Below the pieces are notes generated by a model. The model saw nothing but the letters and a program-made list of their open reading frames with translations, was not told the DNA's origin and ran no database searches. The position numbers were made by a program, and so were the translations under genes. A DNA stretch of 64,000 nt from Streptomyces cellostaticus. GTDB taxonomy: Bacteria; Actinomycetota; Actinomycetes; Streptomycetales; Streptomycetaceae. Positions 48,502-57,031 of the stretch are shown here, piece after piece. How positions within the stretch are numbered: position 1 is the stretch's first letter; every line of letters begins with the position of its first letter. The stretch covers positions 1-64,000 of the forward strand of contig NZ_JALLIN010000033.1 in the NCBI RefSeq assembly GCF_023630175.1, given 5' to 3'.

Positions 48502-50016
48502 TCAGCCCTTCCCCAGCAGCAGGCGGGCCTCGCCCACCGTGATGACCGAGCCGGTGACCAGCACTCCGCCGCCGGAGAACTCGCCCTCCTCCTCGGCCAG
48601 CGTGATCGCGGCCTCCAGGGCCTCGGGCAGTCGCGGCTCGACCTGGACGCGGTCCTCGCCGAACACCTCGACGGCGATCGCGGCCAGCTCGTCCGCGTCC
48701 ATGGCGCGGTGGCTGGAGTTCTGGGTGACGACGATCTCGGCGAAGATCGGCTCGAAGGCCTCCAGCAGCCCGCGCACGTTCTTGTCGCCGCTCGCCCCGA
48801 CGACGCCGATCAGCCGGCTGAAGTCGAAGGCCTCCCGCACGGCCTCGGCGGCGGCCTCGGCGCCCGGCGGGTTGTGGGCGGCGTCCAGGACCACGGTGGG
48901 AGAGCGCCGCACGACCTCCAGGCGCCCCGGCGAGGAGACGGCCGCGAAGGCCTTGCGCACCGCGTCGATGTCCAGCCGCTCCGCGCGCTGCGCACCCACC
49001 CCGAAGAACGCCTCCACGGCGGCGAGCGCGACGGCCGCGTTGTGCGCCTGGTGGGCACCGTGCAGCGGGAGGTAGACCTCCTCGTACTCGCCGCCCAGTC
49101 CGCGCAGCGTGAGGAGCTGCCCGCCGACGGCGATCCGCCGGGCGCCCACGCCGAACTCCAGGCCCTCGCGGGCCACCGTGGCGTCGACCTCGACGGCCTT
49201 CTTCAGCAGCACCTGGGCCGCGTCCACCGGCTGCTGCGCCAGGATCACGGTCGCGCCCTGCTTGATCACGCCGCCCTTCTCCCCGGCGATCTCCCCCGGT
49301 GTGTTCCCGAGCCGGTCGGTGTGGTCGAGGCCGATGGGGGTGATCACGGCGACGTCACCGTCGATCACGTTGGTGGCGTCCCAGGAACCGCCCATGCCCA
49401 CCTCCACGACGGCCACGTCGACCGGCGCGTCCGCGAAGGCCGCGTAGGCCATGCCGGTGAGCACCTCGAAGAAGGACAGCCGGTGCTCCTGCGAGACGTC
49501 GACCATCTCGATGTACGGCTTGATGTCCTGGTACGTCTCGATGAACCGCTCGGCGGAGATCGGCGCGCCGTCCAGACTGATCCGCTCGGTGATCGACTGC
49601 ACGTGCGGGCTGGTGTAGCGCCCGGTGCGCAGCTCGAAGGCGCCGAGCAGGGCCTCGATCATGCGCGCCGTGGAGGTCTTGCCGTTGGTCCCGGTGATGT
49701 GGATCGAGGGGTAGGAGCGCTGCGGCTCGCCGAGGACGTCCATCAGCGCGGCGATCCGGCTGACGGAGGGCTCCAGCTTGGTCTCGCCCCAGCGGGTGGC
49801 CAGCTCCGTCTCGACCTCGCGCAGGGCCCTGTCGACCTCGGGGTCCTCCGGCCGGGCCGGTACGCCGGCCTCGGGCGGCCCGCCCTGGGTGCGCAGGGTG
49901 CGGCTGCCGGCCTCGATCACGGCGAGGTCGGGGTCACGGGTGGTCTCGGCGTCGATGATCTCGTCGAAGCCGTCGAGGGGGTCGGGGGTGTCGCTGGTGC
50001 CGGGGTGGTCGCTCAC
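48502..50016 (-). CDS. folC: Folylpolyglutamate synthase/dihydrofolate synthase
   Basis: A 504-residue Mur-ligase-fold enzyme. The P-loop is ITGTNGKTSTARMI. It adds glutamate to dihydropteroate or tetrahydrofolate using ATP, giving dihydrofolate and polyglutamylated folates. There is an N-terminal extension of about 60 residues (PDPLDGFDEIIDAETTRDPD) before the catalytic core. The GTG start is used. The gene lies between valS and the DUF4233 gene, the conserved actinobacterial order. Confidence 0.95.
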   Translation of the reverse strand: MSDHPGTSDTPDPLDGFDEIIDAETTRDPDLAVIEAGSRTLRTQGGPPEAGVPARPEDPEVDRALREVETELATRWGETKLEPSVSRIAALMDVLGEPQRSYPSIHITGTNGKTSTARMIEALLGAFELRTGRYTSPHVQSITERISLDGAPISAERFIETYQDIKPYIEMVDVSQEHRLSFFEVLTGMAYAAFADAPVDVAVVEVGMGGSWDATNVIDGDVAVITPIGLDHTDRLGNTPGEIAGEKGGVIKQGATVILAQQPVDAAQVLLKKAVEVDATVAREGLEFGVGARRIAVGGQLLTLRGLGGEYEEVYLPLHGAHQAHNAAVALAAVEAFFGVGAQRAERLDIDAVRKAFAAVSSPGRLEVVRRSPTVVLDAAHNPPGAEAAAEAVREAFDFSRLIGVVGASGDKNVRGLLEAFEPIFAEIVVTQNSSHRAMDADELAAIAVEVFGEDRVQVEPRLPEALEAAITLAEEEGEFSGGGVLVTGSVITVGEARLLLGKG

Positions 50017-50151
50017 GATGCCAGTCTACGGAGGCGCGGGGACACAGGTGGGCGAAGGCCCCCGGAGCGGTGGAGGACGCAGCGTCCGGTGGAGCTCCGG
50101 GGGCCTTGGCCGCTGTTCACCGGGCCGGCGCGCCCGCGCCGGCCGCGTCGG

Positions 50152-52809
50152 CTACGGCTTCGGGAGCCTGTCCAGTTGGGCCTGGATGCGGGCGATGTCC
50201 TCGTCGGCCTTGGCGAGGCGGGTGCGGATCTTGTCGACCACGTTCTCCGGGGCCTTCGCCAGGAACGCCTCGTTGCCCAGCTTGGCGGTGGACTGGGCCT
50301 TCTCCTTCTCGGCGGCGGCCAGGTCCTTCGCCAGGCGCTTGCGCTCGGCGGCCACGTCGATGGTGCCGGAGAGGTCGAGGGCGACCTCGGCGCCGGCGAC
50401 CGGCAGGGTGGCGGTGGCCGTGAAGGCCTCGCCCTCCGGCTGCAGGCGCAGGAGCTGGCGGATGGCGGCCTCGTGCGGGGCCAGCGCCGTCCCGTCCAGC
50501 GTCAGCCGGGCCGGGACCCGCTGCCCCGGCTGGAGGCCCTGGTCGGCGCGGAAGCGGCGGACCTCGGTGATGACGGACTGCAGGGTCCCGATCTCCTGCT
50601 CGGCCGCCCGGTCGTGGAAGCCGTCCGGTGCGTCGGCACCGGGAACCAGCACAGCGGCCGGCCACTCGGCGATGACGACCGACTCGCCACCCGTGAGGGT
50701 GGTCCACAGGGTCTCCGTGACGAACGGGACGACCGGGTGCAGCAGCCTGAGCGTGACGTCCAGGACCTCGCCCAGGACGCGCTGGGAGACCTCGGCCGCC
50801 TCGCCGCCCGCCTGGAACGTCGTCTTGGACAGCTCGACGTACCAGTCGAAGACCTCGTCCCACGCGAAGTGGAAGAGGGCGTCGGACAGCTTGGCGAACT
50901 GGAAGTCGTCGTAGAACGCGTCGACTTCGGCGACGACCGAGTTCAGCCGGGACAGGATCCAGCGGTCGGTGGCGGACATCCGCGCCGGCTCCGGCAGGGG
51001 GCCGTCCACCGTCGCGCCGTTCATCAGCGCGAAGCGGGTGGCGTTCCAGATCTTGTTGGCGAAGTTGCGGGAGCCCTGGACCCAGTCCTCGCCGATGGGC
51101 ACGTCGACACCGGGGTTGGCACCGCGGGCGAGGGTGAAGCGCAGGGCGTCGGAGCCGTACTTGTCCATCCAGTCCAGCGGATTGACCGCGTTGCCGAAGG
51201 ACTTCGACATCTTCTTGCCGAACTGGTCGCGGACCATGCCGTGCAGGGCGATGGTGTGGAACGGCGGGGTGCCGTCCATGGCGTACAGGCCGAACATCAT
51301 CATCCGGGCGACCCAGAAGAAGAGGATGTCGTAGCCCGTGACCAGCACGGAGTTCGGGTAGAACTTCGCGAGGCTCTCGGTCTGTTCGGGCCAGCCGAGG
51401 GTGGAGAACGGCCACAGGCCGGAGGAGAACCAGGTGTCGAGGACGTCGGTGTCCTGCTTCCAGCCCTCCGCCTCGGTGCCGGGCGGCTGCTCGTCGGGGC
51501 CGACGCAGACGACCTCGCCGCCGGGGCCGTACCAGACCGGGATGCGGTGACCCCACCAGAGCTGCCGCGAGATGCACCAGTCGTGGAGGTTGTCGACCCA
51601 GTCGAAGTACCGCTTCTCCATCTCCTGCGGATGGATCTTGACCTTGCCGTCGCGGACGGCGTCACCGGCGGCCTTGGCCAGCGGACCGACCTTGACCCAC
51701 CACTGCATGGACAGGCGCGGCTCGATGGTGGTCTTGCAGCGCGAGCAGTGGCCGACGGAGTGGGCGTAGGGACGCTTCTCGGCGACGATCCGGCCCTCGG
51801 CGCGCAGCGCGGCGACGATGGCGGAGCGGGCCTCGAGGCGGTCCAGGCCCTGGAAGGGGCCGTGCGCGGTGATGACGGCGTGCTCGTCCATCACGGTGAG
51901 GGACGGCAGGTCGTGCCGCTGGCCGATCTCGAAGTCGTTCGGGTCGTGGGCCGGGGTGACCTTGACGGCGCCGGTGCCGAACTCGGGGTCGACGTGCTCG
52001 TCCGCGACGACCGGGATGGAACGGTCGGTCAGCGGGAGCCTGATGAGCTTGCCGACGAGGTGACGGTAGCGCTCGTCGTCGGGGTGGACGGCGACGGCGG
52101 TGTCGCCGAGCATGGTCTCGGCACGGGTGGTGGCGACGACGATGGTGTCGTCCCCCTCCCCGTACGTCATGGAGACCAGCTCGCCGTCGTCGTCCTGGTA
52201 CTCGACCTCGATGTCGGAGATGGCCGTCAGACAGCGCGGGCACCAGTTGATGATGCGCTCGGCGCGGTAGATCAGCTCGTCGTCGTAGAGCCGCTTGAAG
52301 ATGGTCTGGACGGCCTGCGAGAGACCCTCGTCCATGGTGAAGCGCTCACGCGACCAGGCGACGCCGTCCCCGAGGCGGCGCATCTGGCCGGAGATCTGAC
52401 CGCCGGACTCGCCCTTCCACTGCCAGACGCGCTCGACGAAGGCCTCGCGGCCGAGGTCGTGGCGGGACTTGCCCTCCTTGCCCAGTTCGCGCTCGACCAC
52501 GTTCTGGGTGGCGATGCCGGCGTGGTCCATGCCCGGCTGCCACAGCGTCTCGAATCCCTGCATGCGCTTGCGGCGGGTGAGGGCGTCGATGAGCGTGTGC
52601 TCGAACGCGTGGCCCAGGTGGAGGCTGCCGGTGACGTTCGGCGGCGGGATGACGACGGTGAACGGCGGCTTGTCGCTCTTCGCGTCCGCCTCGAAGTAAC
52701 CGCGCTCTACCCAGCGCTCGTACAGCGGCCCCTCTACATCGGCCGGCGCGTACTGGGTCGGCAGTTCGGAGTCGGGCGCGGGTGGCTGCTGCTGAGCGTT
52801 CTCGGTCAC
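50152..52809 (-). CDS. valS: Valyl-tRNA synthetase
   Basis: An 885-residue class I aminoacyl-tRNA synthetase. The HIGH motif is HLGH (residues 64-67 in PPPNVTGSLHLGHAF) and the KMSKS motif is KKMSKSFGN near residue 532. An editing (CP1) domain lies between them, and a C-terminal coiled coil (RKRLAKDLAAAEKEKAQSTA) contacts tRNA. The GTG at 52809 is chosen; the longer ORF to 53028 would overlap the divergent gene. No T-box leader can fit in the 137 bases upstream. Confidence 0.97.
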   Translation of the reverse strand: MTENAQQQPPAPDSELPTQYAPADVEGPLYERWVERGYFEADAKSDKPPFTVVIPPPNVTGSLHLGHAFEHTLIDALTRRKRMQGFETLWQPGMDHAGIATQNVVERELGKEGKSRHDLGREAFVERVWQWKGESGGQISGQMRRLGDGVAWSRERFTMDEGLSQAVQTIFKRLYDDELIYRAERIINWCPRCLTAISDIEVEYQDDDGELVSMTYGEGDDTIVVATTRAETMLGDTAVAVHPDDERYRHLVGKLIRLPLTDRSIPVVADEHVDPEFGTGAVKVTPAHDPNDFEIGQRHDLPSLTVMDEHAVITAHGPFQGLDRLEARSAIVAALRAEGRIVAEKRPYAHSVGHCSRCKTTIEPRLSMQWWVKVGPLAKAAGDAVRDGKVKIHPQEMEKRYFDWVDNLHDWCISRQLWWGHRIPVWYGPGGEVVCVGPDEQPPGTEAEGWKQDTDVLDTWFSSGLWPFSTLGWPEQTESLAKFYPNSVLVTGYDILFFWVARMMMFGLYAMDGTPPFHTIALHGMVRDQFGKKMSKSFGNAVNPLDWMDKYGSDALRFTLARGANPGVDVPIGEDWVQGSRNFANKIWNATRFALMNGATVDGPLPEPARMSATDRWILSRLNSVVAEVDAFYDDFQFAKLSDALFHFAWDEVFDWYVELSKTTFQAGGEAAEVSQRVLGEVLDVTLRLLHPVVPFVTETLWTTLTGGESVVIAEWPAAVLVPGADAPDGFHDRAAEQEIGTLQSVITEVRRFRADQGLQPGQRVPARLTLDGTALAPHEAAIRQLLRLQPEGEAFTATATLPVAGAEVALDLSGTIDVAAERKRLAKDLAAAEKEKAQSTAKLGNEAFLAKAPENVVDKIRTRLAKADEDIARIQAQLDRLPKP

Positions 52810-52946
52810 GGGGGTCAGTTTAGAGGTGTCACGGGGTGGTCCCGAAACGCGTTTGTTCTGTAACGGTGCGGCCCCCGGTGCCGTGCGTCCCCGGCCCCTG
52901 CGCCAGGATGTCAGGAACACATAAGCATCTGAGGGGGCACCCAGAA

Positions 52947-53876
52947 ATGAGCAACAACCAGCCGGGCCCGTACGGCCAGCAGCCGCCCCGCGGCCAGCCG
53001 GGCCCGTACGGCCAGCAGCCGCAGGCACCCCAGCCCCAGCCCGGCTACGGCTACCCCCAGCAGACTCCCCCGGCCCCGCCGCAGCCCGGGTACGGCTACC
53101 CGCAGCAGGGCGGTGTGCCGCAGCAGCCGGGCCCGTACGGCCAGCAGCCGGGCGCCTACCCCCAGCAGCCCTACGGCGCCCCGCAGCCGCCGGCTCCGGG
53201 CGGCGGCACGAAGAAGACGGGCCTGATCGTCGGCGCCGTCGCCGTGGTCGCGGCGATCGCGGTGGGCGCGTACCTCCTGCTGGGCGGCAGCGGCGGCTCG
53301 GACGTCGCGGACGACGGCCCCCACAAGCTGACGACGCCGGCGACGGTGCTGGGCGAGTACAAGAAGTCCAAGAGCGACAGCGGCACCATGAGCGAGAGCG
53401 ACATGAAGGACGCGGAGAAGTGGGGGGTGAAGGACCCCCACGACGTCAGCGCCGGGTACGCGTCCGGTGACGCCGACAATCCGCTGAGCAAGAAGATGAT
53501 CCAGTTCGGCGGTGTGTACGGCACGATCGACGACCCCGCCAAGACCGTCGACGCGATGTTCGCCTACATGAAGAGCGAGTCCCGGAAGAGCGGCGACGGC
53601 AAGGACGTCGCCCTCCAGGGCGAGCCGAAGGCGTACGAGCCGGCCGGTCTCGACGGCGCGGTCCTCAAGTGCCAGCAGGCGAAGGCTCCCACCGACTCGA
53701 CGAGCGGCGGCCCGAAGGACGTCACGATGACGTTCTGCGTCTGGGGTGACCACAGCACCGTGGGGTTCGTCATGCCGATGGACATCGCGAACCTCGCCGC
53801 GGGCCGGAGCAGCGACCCGGCGGCCGACGCCGAGCTGACCGCCAAGTTCCGCAAGGAGATCCGCGTCCCGGCGTGA
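52947..53876 (+). CDS. Pro/Gln/Tyr-rich N-tail membrane protein
   Basis: A 309-residue protein. Residues 1-90 form a low-complexity tail with repeated GPYGQQP and GYGYPQQ units. A single transmembrane helix (GLIVGAVAVVAAIAVGAYLL, about 93-112) separates it from a globular extracytoplasmic domain of about 190 residues with two cysteines (LKCQQAK and FCVWGD). The tail may drive condensation or partner binding at the inner face. Unknown function. It diverges from valS. GAGGGGG precedes the ATG. Confidence 0.8.
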   Translation: MSNNQPGPYGQQPPRGQPGPYGQQPQAPQPQPGYGYPQQTPPAPPQPGYGYPQQGGVPQQPGPYGQQPGAYPQQPYGAPQPPAPGGGTKKTGLIVGAVAVVAAIAVGAYLLLGGSGGSDVADDGPHKLTTPATVLGEYKKSKSDSGTMSESDMKDAEKWGVKDPHDVSAGYASGDADNPLSKKMIQFGGVYGTIDDPAKTVDAMFAYMKSESRKSGDGKDVALQGEPKAYEPAGLDGAVLKCQQAKAPTDSTSGGPKDVTMTFCVWGDHSTVGFVMPMDIANLAAGRSSDPAADAELTAKFRKEIRVPA

Positions 53877-53889
53877 CGCGGTGACGGCG

Positions 53890-53923
53890 AAGGGGCCCCG
53901 GTCGGGTTCGACCGGGGCCCCTT
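53890..53923. terminator. Bidirectional terminator between the Pro-rich gene and clpX
   Basis: AAGGGGCCCCGGTCG and its complement form a 15-base stem with a four-base loop. It lies between convergent genes ending at 53876 and 53945. Confidence 0.75.
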
Positions 53924-53944
53924 GGCGTGTCCTGCCAGGTGCGG

Positions 53945-55231
53945 CTACGCCGTCTTCTGTTCGCCCGTTCCCCGGCCGCGGGCGTCGCGGGGGATGAGGG
54001 TCGGGTTGACGTTGGAGTGGACGACGTCGGCCGTGATGACGACGCGGGCGACGTCCTTGCGGGAGGGGACCTCGTACATCACCGACATCAGGACCTCCTC
54101 CATGATGGCGCGCAGGCCGCGGGCGCCGGTCTGGCGGAGGATGGCCTGGTCGGCGATGGCCTCCAGGGCCTCACGCTCGAAGTCCAGCTCCACGCCGTCG
54201 AGTTCGAAGAGGCGCTGGTACTGCTTGACCAGGGCGTTGCGGGGCTCGACCAGGATCTGGAGCAGGGCCTCGCGGTCCAGGTTGTGCACCGAAGTGATCA
54301 CCGGCAGGCGGCCGATGAACTCGGGGATCATGCCGAACTTGACCAGGTCCTCGGGCATGACGTCCTCGAACTGGTCCTTGGCCTCCAGCTCGCGCTTGGA
54401 GTGGATGGTGGCGCCGAAGCCGATGCCCTTGGCGCCCGCCCGGGACTCGATGATCTTCTCCAGGCCCGCGAAGGCACCGCCCACGATGAACAGGACGTTC
54501 GTCGTGTCGATCTGGATGAACTCCTGGTGCGGGTGCTTGCGGCCGCCCTGCGGCGGGACCGAGGCCGTGGTGCCCTCGAGGATCTTCAGCAGGGCCTGCT
54601 GGACGCCCTCGCCGGAGACGTCGCGGGTGATCGACGGGTTCTCGCTCTTGCGGGCCACCTTGTCGATCTCGTCGATGTAGATGATCCCGGTCTCGGCCTT
54701 CTTGACGTCGTAGTCGGCCGCCTGGATCAGCTTGAGGAGGATGTTCTCCACGTCCTCGCCGACGTAGCCCGCCTCGGTCAGCGCCGTCGCGTCGGCGATC
54801 GCGAAGGGCACGTTCAGCATGCGGGCCAGGGTCTGCGCGAGGAGCGTCTTGCCCGAGCCCGTGGGGCCGAGCAGGAGGATGTTGGACTTCGCCAGCTCGA
54901 TGGCGTCGTCACGGCCCTGGGCGCCGCCGTTCTCGCCCGCCTGGACCCGCTTGTAGTGGTTGTACACCGCGACGGAGAGGGCTTTCTTGGCGGCCTCCTG
55001 GCCGACCACGTAGCCCTCGAGGAACTCGTAGATCTCGCGGGGCTTGGGCAGCTCCTCCCAGCGCACCTCGCTGGTCTCCGCGAGCTCCTCCTCGATGATC
55101 TCGTTGCAGAGATCGATGCACTCGTCGCAGATGTACACACCGGGCCCTGCGATGAGCTTCTTGACCTGCTTCTGGCTCTTGCCGCAGAACGAGCACTTGA
55201 GCAGATCGCCGCCGTCACCGATGCGTGCCAC
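53945..55231 (-). CDS. clpX: ATP-dependent Clp protease ATP-binding subunit ClpX
   Basis: A 428-residue AAA+ unfoldase. The N-terminal zinc-binding domain has C13, C16, C35 and C38 (KCSFCGKS, YICDECID). Walker A is LLGPTGSGKT (about 123-132), Walker B is IIYIDEIDK, and the IGF loop for docking to ClpP is IGFGATI. It unfolds tagged proteins and feeds them to ClpP. It lies 170 bases downstream of clpP2 with a terminator between, so it is transcribed mainly on its own. Confidence 0.97.
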   Translation of the reverse strand: MARIGDGGDLLKCSFCGKSQKQVKKLIAGPGVYICDECIDLCNEIIEEELAETSEVRWEELPKPREIYEFLEGYVVGQEAAKKALSVAVYNHYKRVQAGENGGAQGRDDAIELAKSNILLLGPTGSGKTLLAQTLARMLNVPFAIADATALTEAGYVGEDVENILLKLIQAADYDVKKAETGIIYIDEIDKVARKSENPSITRDVSGEGVQQALLKILEGTTASVPPQGGRKHPHQEFIQIDTTNVLFIVGGAFAGLEKIIESRAGAKGIGFGATIHSKRELEAKDQFEDVMPEDLVKFGMIPEFIGRLPVITSVHNLDREALLQILVEPRNALVKQYQRLFELDGVELDFEREALEAIADQAILRQTGARGLRAIMEEVLMSVMYEVPSRKDVARVVITADVVHSNVNPTLIPRDARGRGTGEQKTA

Positions 55232-55336
55232 GGTGTGCTTCCCCTTCGCCTGGGAGACGACTGGACGCTTTCGAGTCCAGCGACTCCTGGTGCTGCCTTA
55301 TGTCCGACGGTACCTTGCCGGGCCCGGTGTTCGGGT

Positions 55337-55380
55337 CCCCCTTGGCAGGGTTCACTTCGACGTGGATCCTGCCAAGGGGG
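55337..55380 (-). terminator. Terminator between clpP2 and clpX
   Basis: CCCCCTTGGCAGG pairs with CCTGCCAAGGGGG (13 bases) around an 18-base loop. It follows the clpP2 stop by about 20 bases. Confidence 0.7.
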
Positions 55381-55401
55381 CCCGAGCCTACGCCCCCGCG
55401 G

Positions 55402-56067
55402 TCAGCGGACCGCTTCGTTGTTCATCTTGCGGGTGGAGATGATCTGGTCGACGATGCCGTAGTCGAGCGCTTCCTCGGCAGTGAGGATCTTGTCGCGCTC
55501 GATGTCCTCGCGGACCTGCTCGATGTCCCGGTTGGAGTGCTTGGCCAGCATGTTCTCGAGCTGGTCGCGCATCCGGGTGAACTCGTTGGCGATGATCTCC
55601 AGGTCGGAGAGCTGGCCGCGGCCGGTGGAGCCGGCCGGCTGGTGGATCAGCACGCGCGAGTTCGGCAGCGCCATGCGCTTGCCCGGGGTGCCGGCGGCGA
55701 GCAGGATGGCCGCGGCGGAGGCCGCCTGGCCCATGCACACCGTCTGGATGTCCGGCTTCACGAACTGCATGGTGTCGTAGATGGCCGTGAGGGCCGTCAT
55801 GTCGCCACCGGGGCTGTTGATGTAGATCGAGATGTCCCGGTCGGGGTCCATCGACTCCAGGCACAGCAGCTGCGCCATGACGTCGTTGGCGGAGGCGTCG
55901 TCGATCTGGACGCCCAGGAAGATCACGCGCTCCTCGAAGAGCTTGGCGTACGGGTCGTACTCGCGGATGCCCTGGGAGGTGCGCTCGACGAAGCGCGGGA
56001 TGACATAGCGGCTGTCGGGCCGGGGCCCTTCGTACATACCGCTGGCGGCGCCGGGGAAGTTGGTCAT
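55402..56067 (-). CDS. clpP2: ATP-dependent Clp protease proteolytic subunit ClpP2
   Basis: A 221-residue serine peptidase. Catalytic residues are S117 in MGQAASAAA and H142 in LIHQPAG, with the aspartate near residue 193. The N-terminus is long (MTNFPGAASGMYEGPRPDSR), typical of streptomycete ClpP2, which must pair with ClpP1 to be active. It is the second gene of the clpP1-clpP2 operon, starting 71 bases after the clpP1 stop. An upstream in-frame ORF start has no ribosome-binding site. Confidence 0.93.
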   Translation of the reverse strand: MTNFPGAASGMYEGPRPDSRYVIPRFVERTSQGIREYDPYAKLFEERVIFLGVQIDDASANDVMAQLLCLESMDPDRDISIYINSPGGDMTALTAIYDTMQFVKPDIQTVCMGQAASAAAILLAAGTPGKRMALPNSRVLIHQPAGSTGRGQLSDLEIIANEFTRMRDQLENMLAKHSNRDIEQVREDIERDKILTAEEALDYGIVDQIISTRKMNNEAVR

Positions 56068-56137
56068 GAGGGTGTTCACCGTCCTGGTGGCGTTCGGGGG
56101 GCTGGTGTCTCGGCGGTGCGTGGCGTGGCCGGGCCGG

Positions 56138-56755
56138 TCAGGCACCGGTGCCGCCGCCTCCCGGAACACCCGAGGCGTTCCTGATGATCTCGTCGATGAG
56201 GCCGTACTCCTTGGCCTCTTCCGGGGTGAACCAGCGGTCGCGGTCGGCGTCACGGAGGATCGTCTCGACCGACTGGCCGGAGTGGAACGCGGTCAGCTCG
56301 GTCATGGTCTTCTTGGTGCGCAGCAGGTACTGGGCCTGGATCTTGATGTCCGAGACCGTACCGCCCAGGCCGGCGGAGCCCTGGTGCATCATGATGTCCG
56401 TGTGCGGCAGGGCGAAGCGCTTGCCGGCCGTGCCGCCGGTGAGCAGGAACTGGCCCATCGAGGCCGCCATGCCCATGCCGATCGTGACCACGTCGTTCGG
56501 GATGAACTGCATGGTGTCGTAGATCGCCATGCCGGCCGTCACCGAGCCGCCCGGGCTGTTGATGTAGAGGTAGATGTCCTTGTCGGGGTCCGCGGCGAGG
56601 AGAAGCAGCTGTGCGGTGATCTTGTTGGCGATGTCGTCGTCGACCTGCTGACCGAGGAAGATGATCCGCTCGTTGAGCAGCCGGTTGTAGACCTGGTCGC
56701 CGAGGCCACCACCGATGGAAGGCTCGCCGGCGGCGGAGGGCATCAGATTCGTCAC
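56138..56755 (-). CDS. clpP1: ATP-dependent Clp protease proteolytic subunit ClpP1
   Basis: A 205-residue serine peptidase. Catalytic S99 is in GMAASMGQF and H124 in IMMHQGSAG. The GTG at 56755 is supported by AGGTGG seven bases upstream. The first gene of the clpP1-clpP2 operon, it is degraded or regulated together with ClpP2 and is controlled by ClgR in model streptomycetes. A matching box lies about 150 bases upstream (56903-56916). Confidence 0.93.
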   Translation of the reverse strand: MTNLMPSAAGEPSIGGGLGDQVYNRLLNERIIFLGQQVDDDIANKITAQLLLLAADPDKDIYLYINSPGGSVTAGMAIYDTMQFIPNDVVTIGMGMAASMGQFLLTGGTAGKRFALPHTDIMMHQGSAGLGGTVSDIKIQAQYLLRTKKTMTELTAFHSGQSVETILRDADRDRWFTPEEAKEYGLIDEIIRNASGVPGGGGTGA

Positions 56756-56902
56756 GTATCCACCTGCTCGTCTTACGACGGCGCCGGGCCGTCTCACGTC
56801 GTCCTGCCGGAGGCTTGGCTGGGGGTTTCAGGAGACTCCCCTGCCCCCGTATTCAAGGACCCTAACGCTCAGGTCCCCTCGGGGAATCCCGGAGATGACA
56901 GT

Positions 56903-56916
56903 GTTCGCCGGGGGCG
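56903..56916. promoter_or_regulatory. Candidate ClgR box upstream of clpP1
   Basis: GTTCGC, five bases, then GCG, matching the ClgR operator as I recall it from work on S. lividans. ClgR is a Clp-gene regulator and is itself a Clp substrate. The position, about 150 bases before the clpP1 start, fits a promoter site. Confidence 0.55.
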
Positions 56917-56965
56917 TAGCGGCGGCGCCGCGGGGGCCGGGCGCGGATCCGGGGGGCGAACGGCG

Positions 56966-56999
56966 CGGGCCCCCGGGGAGCACACTCCCCGGGGGCCCG
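56966..56999 (-). terminator. Terminator after tig
   Basis: CGGGCCCCCGGGGAG and CTCCCCGGGGGCCCG form a 15-base perfect stem with a four-base loop, starting 32 bases beyond the tig stop. Confidence 0.75.
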
Positions 57000-57031
57000 T
57001 TCTACGCGCTTCGCAGGCGCCGTGCGGGCGC

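Noticed and set aside
48250..52863. 1537-codon plus-strand frame opposite folC and valS
   Set aside because: It is antisense to two highly conserved genes and its composition is that of a mirrored reading frame.
52810..52946. Possible T-box leader for valS
   Set aside because: The space before the divergent gene is only 137 bases and shows no T-box motif.
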